In this document: one piece after another, positions 29,129 to 37,431 of the stretch
Layout: the number at the start of each line of letters is the position of its first letter
How positions within the stretch are numbered: position 1 is the first letter of the stretch
NCBI RefSeq assembly: GCF_022394535.1
Contig: NZ_CP089414.1
Span: forward strand, 4,836,001 to 4,900,000
Direction of reading: 5' to 3'
DNA from: Dyella terrae
GTDB taxonomy: Bacteria > Pseudomonadota > Gammaproteobacteria > Xanthomonadales > Rhodanobacteraceae
DNA: 64,000 nucleotides
Notes under the pieces: generated by a model
Seen by the model: the letters and a program-made list of their open reading frames with translations, nothing else
The model's database searches: none
Told to the model about the DNA's origin: nothing
Position numbers and translations under genes: made by a program

Positions 29129-30127
29129 ATGGCAGTTTCGTCAACTAGCGTGCTGCGCCCTCGCGGCCTCAGCGTCGAGGAGCTCGGAGCCAACCGCGCC
29201 AAGGTGGTGGTGGAGCCGCTCGAGCGTGGCTTCGGCCACACCCTGGGCAACGCGCTGCGCCGCGTGCTGCTCTCCTCGATCCCTGGCTCTGCCATCGTCG
29301 AGGTGGAAATTGATGGCGTGCTGCACGAGTACACCACGCTTGAGGGTCTGCAGGAGGACGTCATTGAAGTCCTGCTTAACCTCAAGGATGTGGCGATTCG
29401 CCAGCATTCGGGTGATGAAGTCACCCTGACCTTGTCCAAGAAGGGCAAGGGCGTGGTCACCGCCGGCGATATCGCCGTCGACCACTCGGTGGAAATCATC
29501 AACCCCGAGCATGTGATCTGCCACCTGACTAAGGACATTGCCCTCAACATGCGCCTGAAGGTGCGTCGCGGTGTCGGCTACCAGCCGGCCAGCGCGCGCC
29601 AGCATCCGGATGATGAGGCTCGTCCGATTGGCCGCCTGCAGCTCGACGCGTCGTTCGCGCCGGTCCTGCGTGTTGCCTACGAAGTTGACGCCGCTCGCGT
29701 TGAGCAGCGCACCAACCTCGACAAGCTCGTGTTGGATATCGAAACCAACGGCACCATCGGTGCGGAAGACGCGGTTCGCAAGGCTGCTGAAATCCTCAAC
29801 GACCAGCTGTCGGTGTTCGGCGACTTCTCGCGTCGCGAGAGCGCTACCGATAAGGCTGAGAAGGGCGGTTTCGATCCGCTGCTGCTGCGCCCGATCGACG
29901 ATCTGGAGCTCACCGTGCGTTCGGCTAACTGCCTGAAGGCCGAGAGCATCTACTACATCGGCGATCTGGTTCAGAAGACCGAAGTGGAGCTGCTCAAGAC
30001 CCCGAACCTCGGCAAGAAGTCTCTGACCGAAATCAAGGACGTGTTGGGTGGTCGTGGTCTCGCGCTCGGTATGAAGCTTGAAAACTGGCCGCCGCCGGGT
30101 CTGTCCCACGGTATGCAGCTGGGCTAA
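29129..30127 (+). CDS. rpoA: RNA polymerase alpha subunit
   Basis: 332 residues (E. coli 329). Alpha dimerises to nucleate RNA polymerase assembly. Its N-terminal domain shows [20 protein letters not shown] (about residues 29-48). The C-terminal domain, which binds UP elements and activators, shows [19 protein letters not shown] and [19 protein letters not shown]. It is 16 bp after rpsD, but 303 bp before rplQ, a gap filled with hairpins. Confidence 0.99.
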   Translation: MAVSSTSVLRPRGLSVEELGANRAKVVVEPLERGFGHTLGNALRRVLLSSIPGSAIVEVEIDGVLHEYTTLEGLQEDVIEVLLNLKDVAIRQHSGDEVTLTLSKKGKGVVTAGDIAVDHSVEIINPEHVICHLTKDIALNMRLKVRRGVGYQPASARQHPDDEARPIGRLQLDASFAPVLRVAYEVDAARVEQRTNLDKLVLDIETNGTIGAEDAVRKAAEILNDQLSVFGDFSRRESATDKAEKGGFDPLLLRPIDDLELTVRSANCLKAESIYYIGDLVQKTEVELLKTPNLGKKSLTEIKDVLGGRGLALGMKLENWPPPGLSHGMQLG

Positions 30128-30133
30128 TGATTT

Positions 30134-30401
30134 GGCGGTCGCTCGCGACCGCCTGCTGTACCGGCAAACCGGCGAGCGTGCTTCGGTACGCTCGCCGGCT
30201 GCTTAAGCGGTATCAAAACCGCACGATGTTTTGGGTGACCACCTTTGGTCGCCGGTATTGGTGCTCTGACGAGTGTTCATCCCTCGGATTTTGCAGACGC
30301 CTTCAACGGTCACATGAGACCGTTTGCTCAATAAGAGCCCGTTTCAAGAAGGGCTTCATCAGCGGGAAACCGCGGGAAGTCGGACATAACCGCCGACTTT
30401 T
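30134..30401 (+). other. Array of hairpins in the 303-bp rpoA-rplQ gap
   Basis: At least six stems follow one another: GGCGGTCG/CGACCGCC (30134-30153); a 13-bp stem closed by TTCG (30169-30198); GCGGT/ACCGC (30207-30222); GGTGACCA/TGGTCGCC (30234-30253); AACGGTC/GACCGTT (30305-30324); and AAGTCGG/CCGACTT followed by TTTT (30377-30401). The last could be a weak terminator. No open reading frame of note and no good promoter were seen. rpoA and rplQ are normally only tens of bases apart. Confidence 0.7.
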
Positions 30402-30430
30402 CATAACAACAGACATAGAGAGTAATAGCC

Positions 30431-30811
30431 ATGCGCCACCAGAAATCCGGTCGCAAGCTCAACCGCACGAGCAGCCACCGCGAAGCCATGTTCAAGAACA
30501 TGGCCGCGTCGCTGATCAAGCATGAGCTGATCCGTACCACCCTTCCCAAGGCGAAGGAACTCCGTCGCGTCGCCGAGCCGCTCATCACGCTCGCCAAGAC
30601 GGATGGCGTCGCCAATCGCCGTCTGGCTTTCGCCCGTTTGCGCGATAAGGAAGCCGTGGGCAAGCTGTTCATCGAGCTTGGCCCGCGCTACCGCGAGCGT
30701 CCCGGCGGTTACCTGCGTATCTTGAAGGCAGGCTTCCGCGTCGGTGACAACGCTCCGATGGCGTACGTCGAGCTGGTTGATCGCCCGCGCGCCGAACCGT
30801 CTGCTGAGTAA
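30431..30811 (+). CDS. rplQ: 50S ribosomal protein L17
   Basis: 126 residues (E. coli 127). L17 lies near the tunnel exit. It starts [20 protein letters not shown], the standard opening, with [20 protein letters not shown] near residue 35. AGAGAGTAATAGCC precedes the ATG. It ends the ribosomal cluster and is followed by a strong terminator. Confidence 0.98.
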   Translation: MRHQKSGRKLNRTSSHREAMFKNMAASLIKHELIRTTLPKAKELRRVAEPLITLAKTDGVANRRLAFARLRDKEAVGKLFIELGPRYRERPGGYLRILKAGFRVGDNAPMAYVELVDRPRAEPSAE

Positions 30812-30834
30812 TCGGTAGCGACACGTGTTTTGCG

Positions 30835-30866
30835 AAACCCCGGCAGGGCAACCTGCCGGGGTTTTT
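30835..30866 (+). terminator. Intrinsic terminator after rplQ
   Basis: A 13-bp perfect stem (30835-30847 with 30852-30864), closed by GCAA, runs into a T-rich tail (TTTTTGTTTG). It ends the ribosomal transcript. The A-run on the 5' arm would allow some function in the other direction too. Confidence 0.95.
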
Positions 30867-30919
30867 GTTTGTCCTATGCTTGCCATATGTCCCCGAATCC
30901 TGGGCAGGCAAGGTTTGCC

Positions 30920-31387
30920 GTGAAACTGGTCGTTCATCGCCGCATTGCGGTTCGTCCGGATGAGTTGTTTGCCTTGTCTCAGGACTATGGGCGTCGGCTC
31001 GAATGGGACAGCTTTCTGCAGGAAGCCTATTTGCTCCACGGCGCCGTGCAGGCTGCCGTAGGCGTTGAGTCCTACTGCAAGAGCAAGGGCGGAAGCGTCA
31101 TGGTGTCGCAGTACGTTTCATACCGGCCACCTCACGTGGCGGCGGTCACCATGACGCGTGGGCCAGCCTTGCTGCACTCCTTCAGCGGTACCTGGGAGTT
31201 TCGCGCGGCACCTGATGGTGGCACGGACGTGCGCTTCGTCTACAACTTCCGGCTTCGCCCGGCCTGGCTACGGCCTCTGCTGGAGCCGCTGGTGGCCCGC
31301 ATTTATGGCTCCCAAATGCGACGACGCCTGGCGGCCTTCCAGCGATGGTCGGAAGGCGGCGCTATGCCCGTCAGAGGTCAGGGCTGA
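30920..31387 (+). CDS. SRPBCC-family protein (START-like ligand-binding fold)
   Basis: 155 residues from GTG 30920 (MKLVVHRRIAVRPDELFALS), chosen because AAGG at 30910-30913 lies 6 nt upstream; ATG 30887 would add 11 residues without a ribosome-binding site. The opening RRIAVRPDELFALSQDYGRR and the central EFRAAPDGGTDVRFVYNFRL match polyketide cyclase/START-type SRPBCC proteins, which bind small hydrophobic molecules in a helix-grip pocket. No catalytic residues can be named. It begins 53 bp after the rplQ terminator and 55 bp before dsbB. Confidence 0.7.
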   Translation: MKLVVHRRIAVRPDELFALSQDYGRRLEWDSFLQEAYLLHGAVQAAVGVESYCKSKGGSVMVSQYVSYRPPHVAAVTMTRGPALLHSFSGTWEFRAAPDGGTDVRFVYNFRLRPAWLRPLLEPLVARIYGSQMRRRLAAFQRWSEGGAMPVRGQG

Positions 31388-31442
31388 CAGGGGCCAGGCA
31401 AGCGGGTAATGTCCCGTTCTCGCAACGCACCAAAGTCACGCC

Positions 31443-31940
31443 ATGAATCCTTTCCGCTGGTCATATCGCGCCACCTATCTCGCTGGTTTCGCCGTTTGCG
31501 TGGCGCTCCTGGGCTATGCGCTTTATGCGGAGCACGTGCTCAACATGATTCCGTGTCCGCTGTGCATCTTCCAGCGCATCGCGTTCATGATAATGGGCGT
31601 GTTCTTTCTGCTGGGCGGCCTGCACGCGCCGCGTGGCGGTACTCGCTGGATCTACACGGGTGGCGTGGTGCTGGGCGCGTTAGGCGGCATCGTCACGGCC
31701 GGTCGCCACTTGTGGCTGCAGACCTTGCCGGCAGATCAGATTCCCGCCTGCGGTCCGAACCTTGGCTACATGGTGGATGCGTTCCCGTTCGCCAAAGTGC
31801 TAAAGATGGTATTCACCGGCTCGGGCGAGTGCGCCAAGATCGAGCCGGTGTTCGGGTTGCCGATGCCGGCGTGGACGCTGCTCTGGTATCTGCTGCTGGT
31901 CTTCCTGGCTGTTTATGCCGCCAAGCGCAAGCGCGCCTGA
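31443..31940 (+). CDS. dsbB: DsbB, disulfide bond oxidase of the inner membrane
   Basis: 165 residues (E. coli 176). DsbB reoxidises DsbA and passes electrons to ubiquinone. Four hydrophobic segments are visible. The first cysteine pair is Cys38-Pro-Leu-Cys41; the second is Cys103 and Cys130, at the spacing of E. coli Cys104/Cys130. The quinone-side arginine is probably in CIFQRIAF (Arg45). It is 15 bp before aroG. Its DsbA partner is not in the window. Confidence 0.96.
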   Translation: MNPFRWSYRATYLAGFAVCVALLGYALYAEHVLNMIPCPLCIFQRIAFMIMGVFFLLGGLHAPRGGTRWIYTGGVVLGALGGIVTAGRHLWLQTLPADQIPACGPNLGYMVDAFPFAKVLKMVFTGSGECAKIEPVFGLPMPAWTLLWYLLLVFLAVYAAKRKRA

Positions 31941-31955
31941 GCGAGACGAAAGCCC

Positions 31956-33341
31956 ATGTCACACGCCACACCTCTGACGCCTTCACCGTCGCACGGCAGC
32001 GAAGACTGGTCGCCCCGCAGCTGGCAGGCCCATCAAGCGCTGCAACAGCCGTTGTATGAAGATGCAGTCGAGCTTGCCCGAGCCACCGACCAGTTGGCCA
32101 CGCTACCGCCGCTGGTGACCTCCTGGGAGGTATTGGCGTTGAAGCAGGCGCTGGGCGAGGCGCAGGAGGGCAAGCGCTTCCTGTTGCAAGGCGGTGATTG
32201 CGCAGAGAGCTTTGCAGACTGCACCAGCCCGATCATCTCCAATCGCCTTAAAGTGTTGCTGCAGATGAGCCTGGTGCTAGTGCACGGGCTCAAGAAGCCG
32301 GTGTTGCGAGTAGGCCGCTTTGCCGGCCAGTACGCCAAGCCACGTTCGACCGATACCGAAACGCGTGATGGCCTGACCCTGCCGAGCTTCCGCGGGGATC
32401 TGGTCAACAGCCCCGAGTTCACGCCCGAGGCGCGCCGCGCGGATCCACAGCGACTGATTCAAGCGCACGCCCATTCGGCGCTTACCATGAACTTTGTGCG
32501 CGCGTTGATCGATGGTGGGTTCGCCGATCTGCATCACCCCGAGTACTGGGATCTTGCCTGGGTCGAACATTCGCCGCTGGCTGCCGAGTACCGTCGCATG
32601 GTGACGGCCATCGGCGATTCGTTGCGCTTTATGGAGACACTGGCGGGCCCAATCGCGGGGTTCTCACGGGTGGACTTCTTCACCTCCCACGAGGCGCTGC
32701 TGCTGCACTACGAGCAAGCGCTGACCCGGCAGGTGCCTCGCCACCATGGCTGGTTTAACTTGTCCACGCATTTCCCGTGGATCGGCATGCGTACCGCCGC
32801 TCTGGATGGCGCCCATGTTGAATATTTCCGGGGCATCCGCAACCCGATCGCGGTGAAAGTGGGGCCGTCGGTGACGGCGGAGCAACTGCTGCCACTTATC
32901 GACGCATTGAATCCCGAAGAAGAGCCTGGCCGCCTGACGTTGATCCACCGCATGGGCAACGCGTCGATCAGTCGGGCTCTACCGCCCTTGCTCGATGCGG
33001 TGAAGCGTGAGGGGCGGCGTGTGCTGTGGGTAGCCGACCCTATGCACGGCAACACCGAGGCGACCTCCAACGGTTACAAGACGCGCCGTTTCGACAACAT
33101 CCGGGGTGAACTGGACCAGGCCTTCGACATCCATGCGGCCGCCGGTACGCGCCTTGGCGGTGTGCACCTGGAGTTGACGGGTGAGGACGTCACCGAGTGC
33201 CTCGGCGGCGCCCGTGACTTGAGCGAGACGGATCTCGACCGTGCCTACAAGTCGATGGTGGATCCGCGGCTCAATTACGAGCAGTCGCTCGAGCTGGCCA
33301 TGTTGATCGTGCGCAAGTCCGCCGGCTCCCGAGATCGTTAA
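31956..33341 (+). CDS. aroG: 3-deoxy-7-phosphoheptulonate synthase, class II
   Basis: 461 residues, the size of class II (plant-type) DAHP synthases and larger than the 350 of E. coli class I. It condenses phosphoenolpyruvate and erythrose 4-phosphate, the first step of aromatic amino acid synthesis. Signatures are FLLQGGDCAESF near residue 70, RVGRFAGQYAKPRS near residue 117, LTLIHRMGNASISRALPPLL near 327 and VLWVADPMHGNT near 350. The start follows dsbB by 15 bp. Which feedback inhibitor applies cannot be read from the sequence. Confidence 0.95.
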   Translation: MSHATPLTPSPSHGSEDWSPRSWQAHQALQQPLYEDAVELARATDQLATLPPLVTSWEVLALKQALGEAQEGKRFLLQGGDCAESFADCTSPIISNRLKVLLQMSLVLVHGLKKPVLRVGRFAGQYAKPRSTDTETRDGLTLPSFRGDLVNSPEFTPEARRADPQRLIQAHAHSALTMNFVRALIDGGFADLHHPEYWDLAWVEHSPLAAEYRRMVTAIGDSLRFMETLAGPIAGFSRVDFFTSHEALLLHYEQALTRQVPRHHGWFNLSTHFPWIGMRTAALDGAHVEYFRGIRNPIAVKVGPSVTAEQLLPLIDALNPEEEPGRLTLIHRMGNASISRALPPLLDAVKREGRRVLWVADPMHGNTEATSNGYKTRRFDNIRGELDQAFDIHAAAGTRLGGVHLELTGEDVTECLGGARDLSETDLDRAYKSMVDPRLNYEQSLELAMLIVRKSAGSRDR

Positions 33342-33364
33342 GCGCCAGAGTATCCCTGTACCGC

Positions 33365-33393
33365 AAGGCACGGGTCTTGTCGGCCTTCTTTTT
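33365..33393 (+). terminator. Possible weak terminator after aroG
   Basis: AAGGC (33365-33369) can pair with GCCTT (33383-33387), followed by CTTTTT. The stem is short and the loop long (13 nt), so this is a tentative call. It lies 23 bp after the aroG stop. Confidence 0.3.
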
Positions 33394-33548
33394 GCATGAC
33401 GTGGCAGTAAGGCGTGCCGGCTGACGCGTCGCAGCAAATTGCTTAGGCAAATTCCTGCGACAATCATCGGCCACTGCTAGTCGGTGCTGCGGCTTCGCCG
33501 GGCGGACCCGATTTTCGGTTTTTCTCGAAAGGGGCTTGGCGTTACTCG

Positions 33549-35219
33549 ATGGTCACAGCAGCGAACGGGAGCGGTTTCGCGAGGAGACTCGAAAGAGTTC
33601 CCGCGCTCATTCGACAACTGGGTGTCGTGCTCGCCTATGCCGCGGGTTACGCCCTATTGCGGGAAGTTTCCGTCTCGCACTGGAATCTCGTGGCAGGGTT
33701 GCGCGTGTTGTGCCTGTTGCTGGTGCCATACCGCTACTGGTTTGCGATGGGCATAGGAGAAAGCATTCCGCTTGCCTGCCTTGGTTGGTCCTACCACGAA
33801 CGTTTTGGGATGCTTTGGGCAGAATTGGTCACTGTGCCCCCGATTCTCTTGAGTGCCCCTGTGCTTGCCTGGTTCCGCCAGCGCTCGCCAGTGTTCAAGG
33901 ATGGCGCGGTGAACGTGACCACTCTCATGGGCAGCATCATGGCGGCCGGCGTTGTCAGTGCCTTGGCCAATACCGGCACGTATGCGGTGATGATTTTGCC
34001 GACGGGTCCAACGATCAGCGCTCACCTCGTGCTCGAGTATTTTCTTGGCAGCTACCTTGGTGCACTGACCTTGGTGCCGGCGGTGTTCGCTGTGTTGAGT
34101 TGGGTCGGTACGACGCCAGCCGGCGCATGGCCGGTCATAAAGCGGGTAGCTATCGATTGCGCTATGGGCGTGGTGCCACCGTTGGCGGTGTTAGTGTGGT
34201 TGGCTTCTGCCTCGCACGCCGACGAAGTCGTCGAAGTAGCGCGTATGGCCATGTTCCTTCCGGTCGCCTGGATCACCTTGCGCCGTGGCTGGCAGGGCGC
34301 CGCGATAGGTGGTCTGCTGGCGAGTGTGGCCATCGAACTGACCATGACCGTGGTGCGCGACCCGGCCGTTATCCAGGCGCAGGCGCTCATCGCCTTTGCA
34401 GTATCCAGCCTGATCATGCTCGGCGCTCGGCTCTCGCCGAAGAGCGAGTTGGCCGTGCCGGAGGAAATCCGTGGCGAGGACGAACTGCGCGGCTTCCTGT
34501 TGGCGCAGCAAGGTCTTTATCAGGAAGAACTACGCTTGCGCCATGTGGCCGAATCGCTGGATCGCCTAGGCCAATCCATGCGCGATGGCCAACGTCGCAT
34601 GATGGATCGCCTGCGCCCAGTACTGCCGGCAAACATGGAACAGAGCTATGCCCGTCACATCGACCTGACTCAATTGGAAATGCAGCGGTTGGCCGACACG
34701 CTTCATCCTCGCGCATGGCGCGAACACGGTCTGGTGGCTACCTTCCGGAACGGTCCGTTGTTGCAGGCGTCGTCGCTGGTTGGCGCCAGCTATCAATGCA
34801 CATTGACGGGCGATGGGCTCAATCAGCTCGCGCCGGATGTCCACATGATGCTTTACCGCCAAGCGTGCGAAGTGCTGGTCTATATGCTGGCGCGCGAGCC
34901 GATGAGGCGCATTCGCGTGCATATCCGTGGTGGCAGCACGCACGGTCGGCGTTGGGTGGTACTGCGCATGACCGCCGTGCGAGCGGCCTCAGTCATGAGG
35001 GGCAAACCCGTGCCCGAATGGCGGCAATTGGTTTCCCTGTTGGGCACCAACGGTCAGGGTATGGCGACAGTGCGCGAGCGCGTACTCATCTATGGCGGTG
35101 TAGTGCACGAGCGAGAGAGCGAACAGCATTTGGGCGTCACGCTGCTGCTGCATGATGCGTTGCGTGCGGAGGTGCATCCGCCGATCGATGCTTCGTCGGC
35201 CAATCCGGTGTCTGCCTGA
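33549..35219 (+). CDS. Membrane protein with MASE1-like N terminus and degenerate histidine-kinase domain
   Basis: 556 residues. About residues 20-315 hold 8 or so hydrophobic segments resembling a MASE1 sensor domain. From about 320 the sequence follows the NarL-type (HisKA_3) kinase layout, but the catalytic residues are changed. Where the family has ELHDxLGQ, residues 335-342 read ESLDRLGQ, with Leu337 in place of the phospho-accepting His. In the N box, LYRQACEVLVYML (435-447), the Asn is replaced by Tyr445 while Glu441 is kept. A G2-like NGQGMATVRERV remains near 500. It is probably a signalling pseudokinase. No response regulator is adjacent; the ribosome-binding site is weak. Confidence 0.65.
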   Translation: MVTAANGSGFARRLERVPALIRQLGVVLAYAAGYALLREVSVSHWNLVAGLRVLCLLLVPYRYWFAMGIGESIPLACLGWSYHERFGMLWAELVTVPPILLSAPVLAWFRQRSPVFKDGAVNVTTLMGSIMAAGVVSALANTGTYAVMILPTGPTISAHLVLEYFLGSYLGALTLVPAVFAVLSWVGTTPAGAWPVIKRVAIDCAMGVVPPLAVLVWLASASHADEVVEVARMAMFLPVAWITLRRGWQGAAIGGLLASVAIELTMTVVRDPAVIQAQALIAFAVSSLIMLGARLSPKSELAVPEEIRGEDELRGFLLAQQGLYQEELRLRHVAESLDRLGQSMRDGQRRMMDRLRPVLPANMEQSYARHIDLTQLEMQRLADTLHPRAWREHGLVATFRNGPLLQASSLVGASYQCTLTGDGLNQLAPDVHMMLYRQACEVLVYMLAREPMRRIRVHIRGGSTHGRRWVVLRMTAVRAASVMRGKPVPEWRQLVSLLGTNGQGMATVRERVLIYGGVVHERESEQHLGVTLLLHDALRAEVHPPIDASSANPVSA

Positions 35220-35317
35220 TCCCACGACATCGGCGATAGGGATGCGCTCTATCGTGCGACAAGATGTCGCCACGTCCTGCGCTCTCGATTTGACGCCGTA
35301 GCCGCAGAGCGCGTGCC

Positions 35318-35323
35318 TATAAT
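35318..35323 (+). promoter_or_regulatory. Candidate -10 (TATAAT) ahead of the cytochrome genes
   Basis: A perfect TATAAT lies 64 bp before the cytochrome c start. The nearest TTGAC-like box (TTGACG, 35290-35295) is 22 bp upstream, too far for a standard promoter, so an activator or another sigma factor might be involved. Confidence 0.4.
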
Positions 35324-35386
35324 CGACATATCGTTGCGGTGCGCCTAGAACCCTTGGCAGCGCCATCACGCGTAGATTGGGGAATC

Positions 35387-36145
35387 ATGAAAAGTCTCTC
35401 AGCGAAGTGGTCGCGGGCCGGGCACGCGTTGGGTGCATGGGTGTTGTTGGTCGGGATGCTGCTGGCCGGTAAAGCGAATGCGCAGGACGCCGCGCATCCT
35501 GATATTCCCGACACCTTGCAGCAACGCATTGCCGCATGCACGGCCTGCCATGGCGTACATGGCGAGGGCACGCCTGAAAGCGGCTTCTTTCCCCGCCTTG
35601 CTGGCAAACCCGCCGGTTATTTGGCCCGGCAGCTCAAGGACTTTCAGGACGGTCTGCGCAAATACGCGCCGATGGAATACACGGTCAAGCAACTCAGTCC
35701 GGCCTACATGCACGAGATCGCCGAGTACTTCGCAGCACAGGAAGTGCCTTACGCACGTTCGCCCGTACCCAATGTTTCGGCGCAGCTGCGCCAGAGGGGT
35801 GAAACGCTGGTAGCGCATGGCGACCCCTCGCGACAGATTCCGCCATGCGCTGCCTGTCACGGTAGTCAGCTCACGGGCGTGCAGCCGGACATTCCCGGCC
35901 TGGTCGGTTTGCCGTACGACTACATCAGTTCGCAATTGGGCTCGTGGCGTACGAAAACCCGCAGCACCGTCGCACCGGATTGCATGTCAGAGATCGCCAA
36001 TCGTCTGAGCGATTCCGACATCACCGCCGTCTCGGCATGGCTCGCGAGTCGTGAGCTGCCGGCCGACATGCATGCGCAGGCGCCGGGCACGGTGACGCCA
36101 CCGTTGCATTGCGGTGTGTTGAGCGACAAGGGAGACGGCGCATGA
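35387..36145 (+). CDS. Periplasmic di-haem cytochrome c
   Basis: 252 residues from ATG 35387. A signal peptide is visible (basic start, hydrophobic ALGAWVLLVGMLLAG, Ala-Asn-Ala cleavage near residue 32). Two haem-attachment sites are Cys51-Thr-Ala-Cys-His55 and Cys154-Ala-Ala-Cys-His158, so the mature protein has two class I cytochrome c domains. It resembles cytochrome c4-type proteins that carry electrons to terminal oxidases. Its last 4 bp overlap the next cytochrome gene, so the two are translationally coupled. The partner enzyme is not obvious. Confidence 0.85.
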   Translation: MKSLSAKWSRAGHALGAWVLLVGMLLAGKANAQDAAHPDIPDTLQQRIAACTACHGVHGEGTPESGFFPRLAGKPAGYLARQLKDFQDGLRKYAPMEYTVKQLSPAYMHEIAEYFAAQEVPYARSPVPNVSAQLRQRGETLVAHGDPSRQIPPCAACHGSQLTGVQPDIPGLVGLPYDYISSQLGSWRTKTRSTVAPDCMSEIANRLSDSDITAVSAWLASRELPADMHAQAPGTVTPPLHCGVLSDKGDGA

Positions 36146-37425
36146 AGCGCATTGTCATCATCGTCGTTGCACTGCTCCTGATTGCCGGCGGCTGGTGGTT
36201 GTTTCGCAGCGAAACGCGGCAACCGGTACCGCCGTCCTCCAGCAAGGTGGGTGCCGCCACGCTGAAGGATCCCGTGCTCATCGCCAAGGGCCACTATCTC
36301 GCCATCGTCGGCGACTGCGCGTCATGCCACACGGCGCAGGGCGGCGAGCGCTTCGCGGGCGGTCGCGTGTTGGCCACGCCGTTCGGAAATATTCCGTCGC
36401 CCAACATCACGCCCGACGGTGATACCGGCCTCGGGGAATGGAGTTTCGAGGATTTCTGGCAAGCCTTGCACAGCGGTAAGGGACGCCATGGAGAATTCCT
36501 CTATCCGGTGTTCTCGTATACCTCCTTCACCAAGGTGACGCGCGACGACGCGCTGGCCATCTTCGCCTACCTGCAATCGCTCGCTCCGGTGCACGCGCCT
36601 GCGCAGGCGCCGACGTTGGAGTTCCCCTACAGCGTGCGCAATAGTTTGAAGGCGTGGCGCGCTCTTTATTTTCATGAGGGCGAATTCCAGCGCGACGCGT
36701 CGAAGTCCGATGCATGGAATCGCGGCGCCTATCTCGTACAGGGATTGGGCCACTGCAATGAGTGTCATGCGCCCCGCGATTCACTGGGCGGGCAGCAGGG
36801 CAGTGCATCCCTGGCGGGTGGACAGATTCCCGCACAGAACTGGTACGCGCCCGATCTGAGCACGCAGGCGAATGGCGGCCTTGCAGGGTGGAGCGAACAG
36901 GACATCGTCGACCTGCTCAAGACCGGCCAGTCGGCGCGCGGCACAGCGTTTGGCCCCATGGCTGAAGTAGTAGCGCAGAGCACACAGCACATGCACGAGG
37001 ATGACCTGCGCGCCATGGCCACGTACCTGCAATCGCTGCCACCGCGCCCCGCGGCTGTCACCACCACGTCCGAGCTCGACACGCGAGCGATCCTGGCGCA
37101 AGGAGCCAAGGTGTACACGGAGCGCTGCGCGGATTGCCACGGCAAGGACGGTAATGGCGTGGTGGGTATCTACCCGCCGCTCAACGGCAATTCCTCGGTC
37201 AACGAACCGACCGGCATCAACGCCACGCGTGTTGTGCTGCTGGGTGGCTTTGCACCGGTGACGGAAGGCAGCGCCCGTCCGTATTCGATGCCGCCGTTTG
37301 CCCAGCAACTCAGCGATGCAGATGTTGCCGCCGTGGTCACCTACATCCGGCAGTCGTGGTCGAACAAGGCATCGATTGTGATGGAGCGTGACGTTGCCCA
37401 AAACCGCCATACGCCCATCGATTGA
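36142..37425 (+). CDS. Tri-haem cytochrome c, dehydrogenase subunit type
   Basis: 427 residues from ATG 36142, inside the stop of the previous gene (ATGA). The N terminus has a hydrophobic segment (about residues 3-20) that is a signal or anchor. Three haem sites are present: Cys59-Ala-Ser-Cys-His63, Cys205-Asn-Glu-Cys-His209 and Cys329-Ala-Asp-Cys-His333. Three spaced CxxCH motifs in this size are typical of the cytochrome subunit of membrane alcohol, aldehyde or gluconate dehydrogenases. No flavin or PQQ dehydrogenase gene lies beside it, so its electron donor is unknown. It ends 6 bp from the convergent epimerase gene. Confidence 0.85.
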   Translation: MKRIVIIVVALLLIAGGWWLFRSETRQPVPPSSSKVGAATLKDPVLIAKGHYLAIVGDCASCHTAQGGERFAGGRVLATPFGNIPSPNITPDGDTGLGEWSFEDFWQALHSGKGRHGEFLYPVFSYTSFTKVTRDDALAIFAYLQSLAPVHAPAQAPTLEFPYSVRNSLKAWRALYFHEGEFQRDASKSDAWNRGAYLVQGLGHCNECHAPRDSLGGQQGSASLAGGQIPAQNWYAPDLSTQANGGLAGWSEQDIVDLLKTGQSARGTAFGPMAEVVAQSTQHMHEDDLRAMATYLQSLPPRPAAVTTTSELDTRAILAQGAKVYTERCADCHGKDGNGVVGIYPPLNGNSSVNEPTGINATRVVLLGGFAPVTEGSARPYSMPPFAQQLSDADVAAVVTYIRQSWSNKASIVMERDVAQNRHTPID

Positions 37426-37431
37426 TCGGCG

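Noticed and set aside
33536..35155. A 539-codon plus-strand frame overlapping the pseudokinase gene
   Set aside because: It overlaps nearly all of the gene in another frame. Its Arg/Gly/Ser-rich product has no hydrophobic segments, while the chosen frame has a membrane domain and kinase-like motifs.
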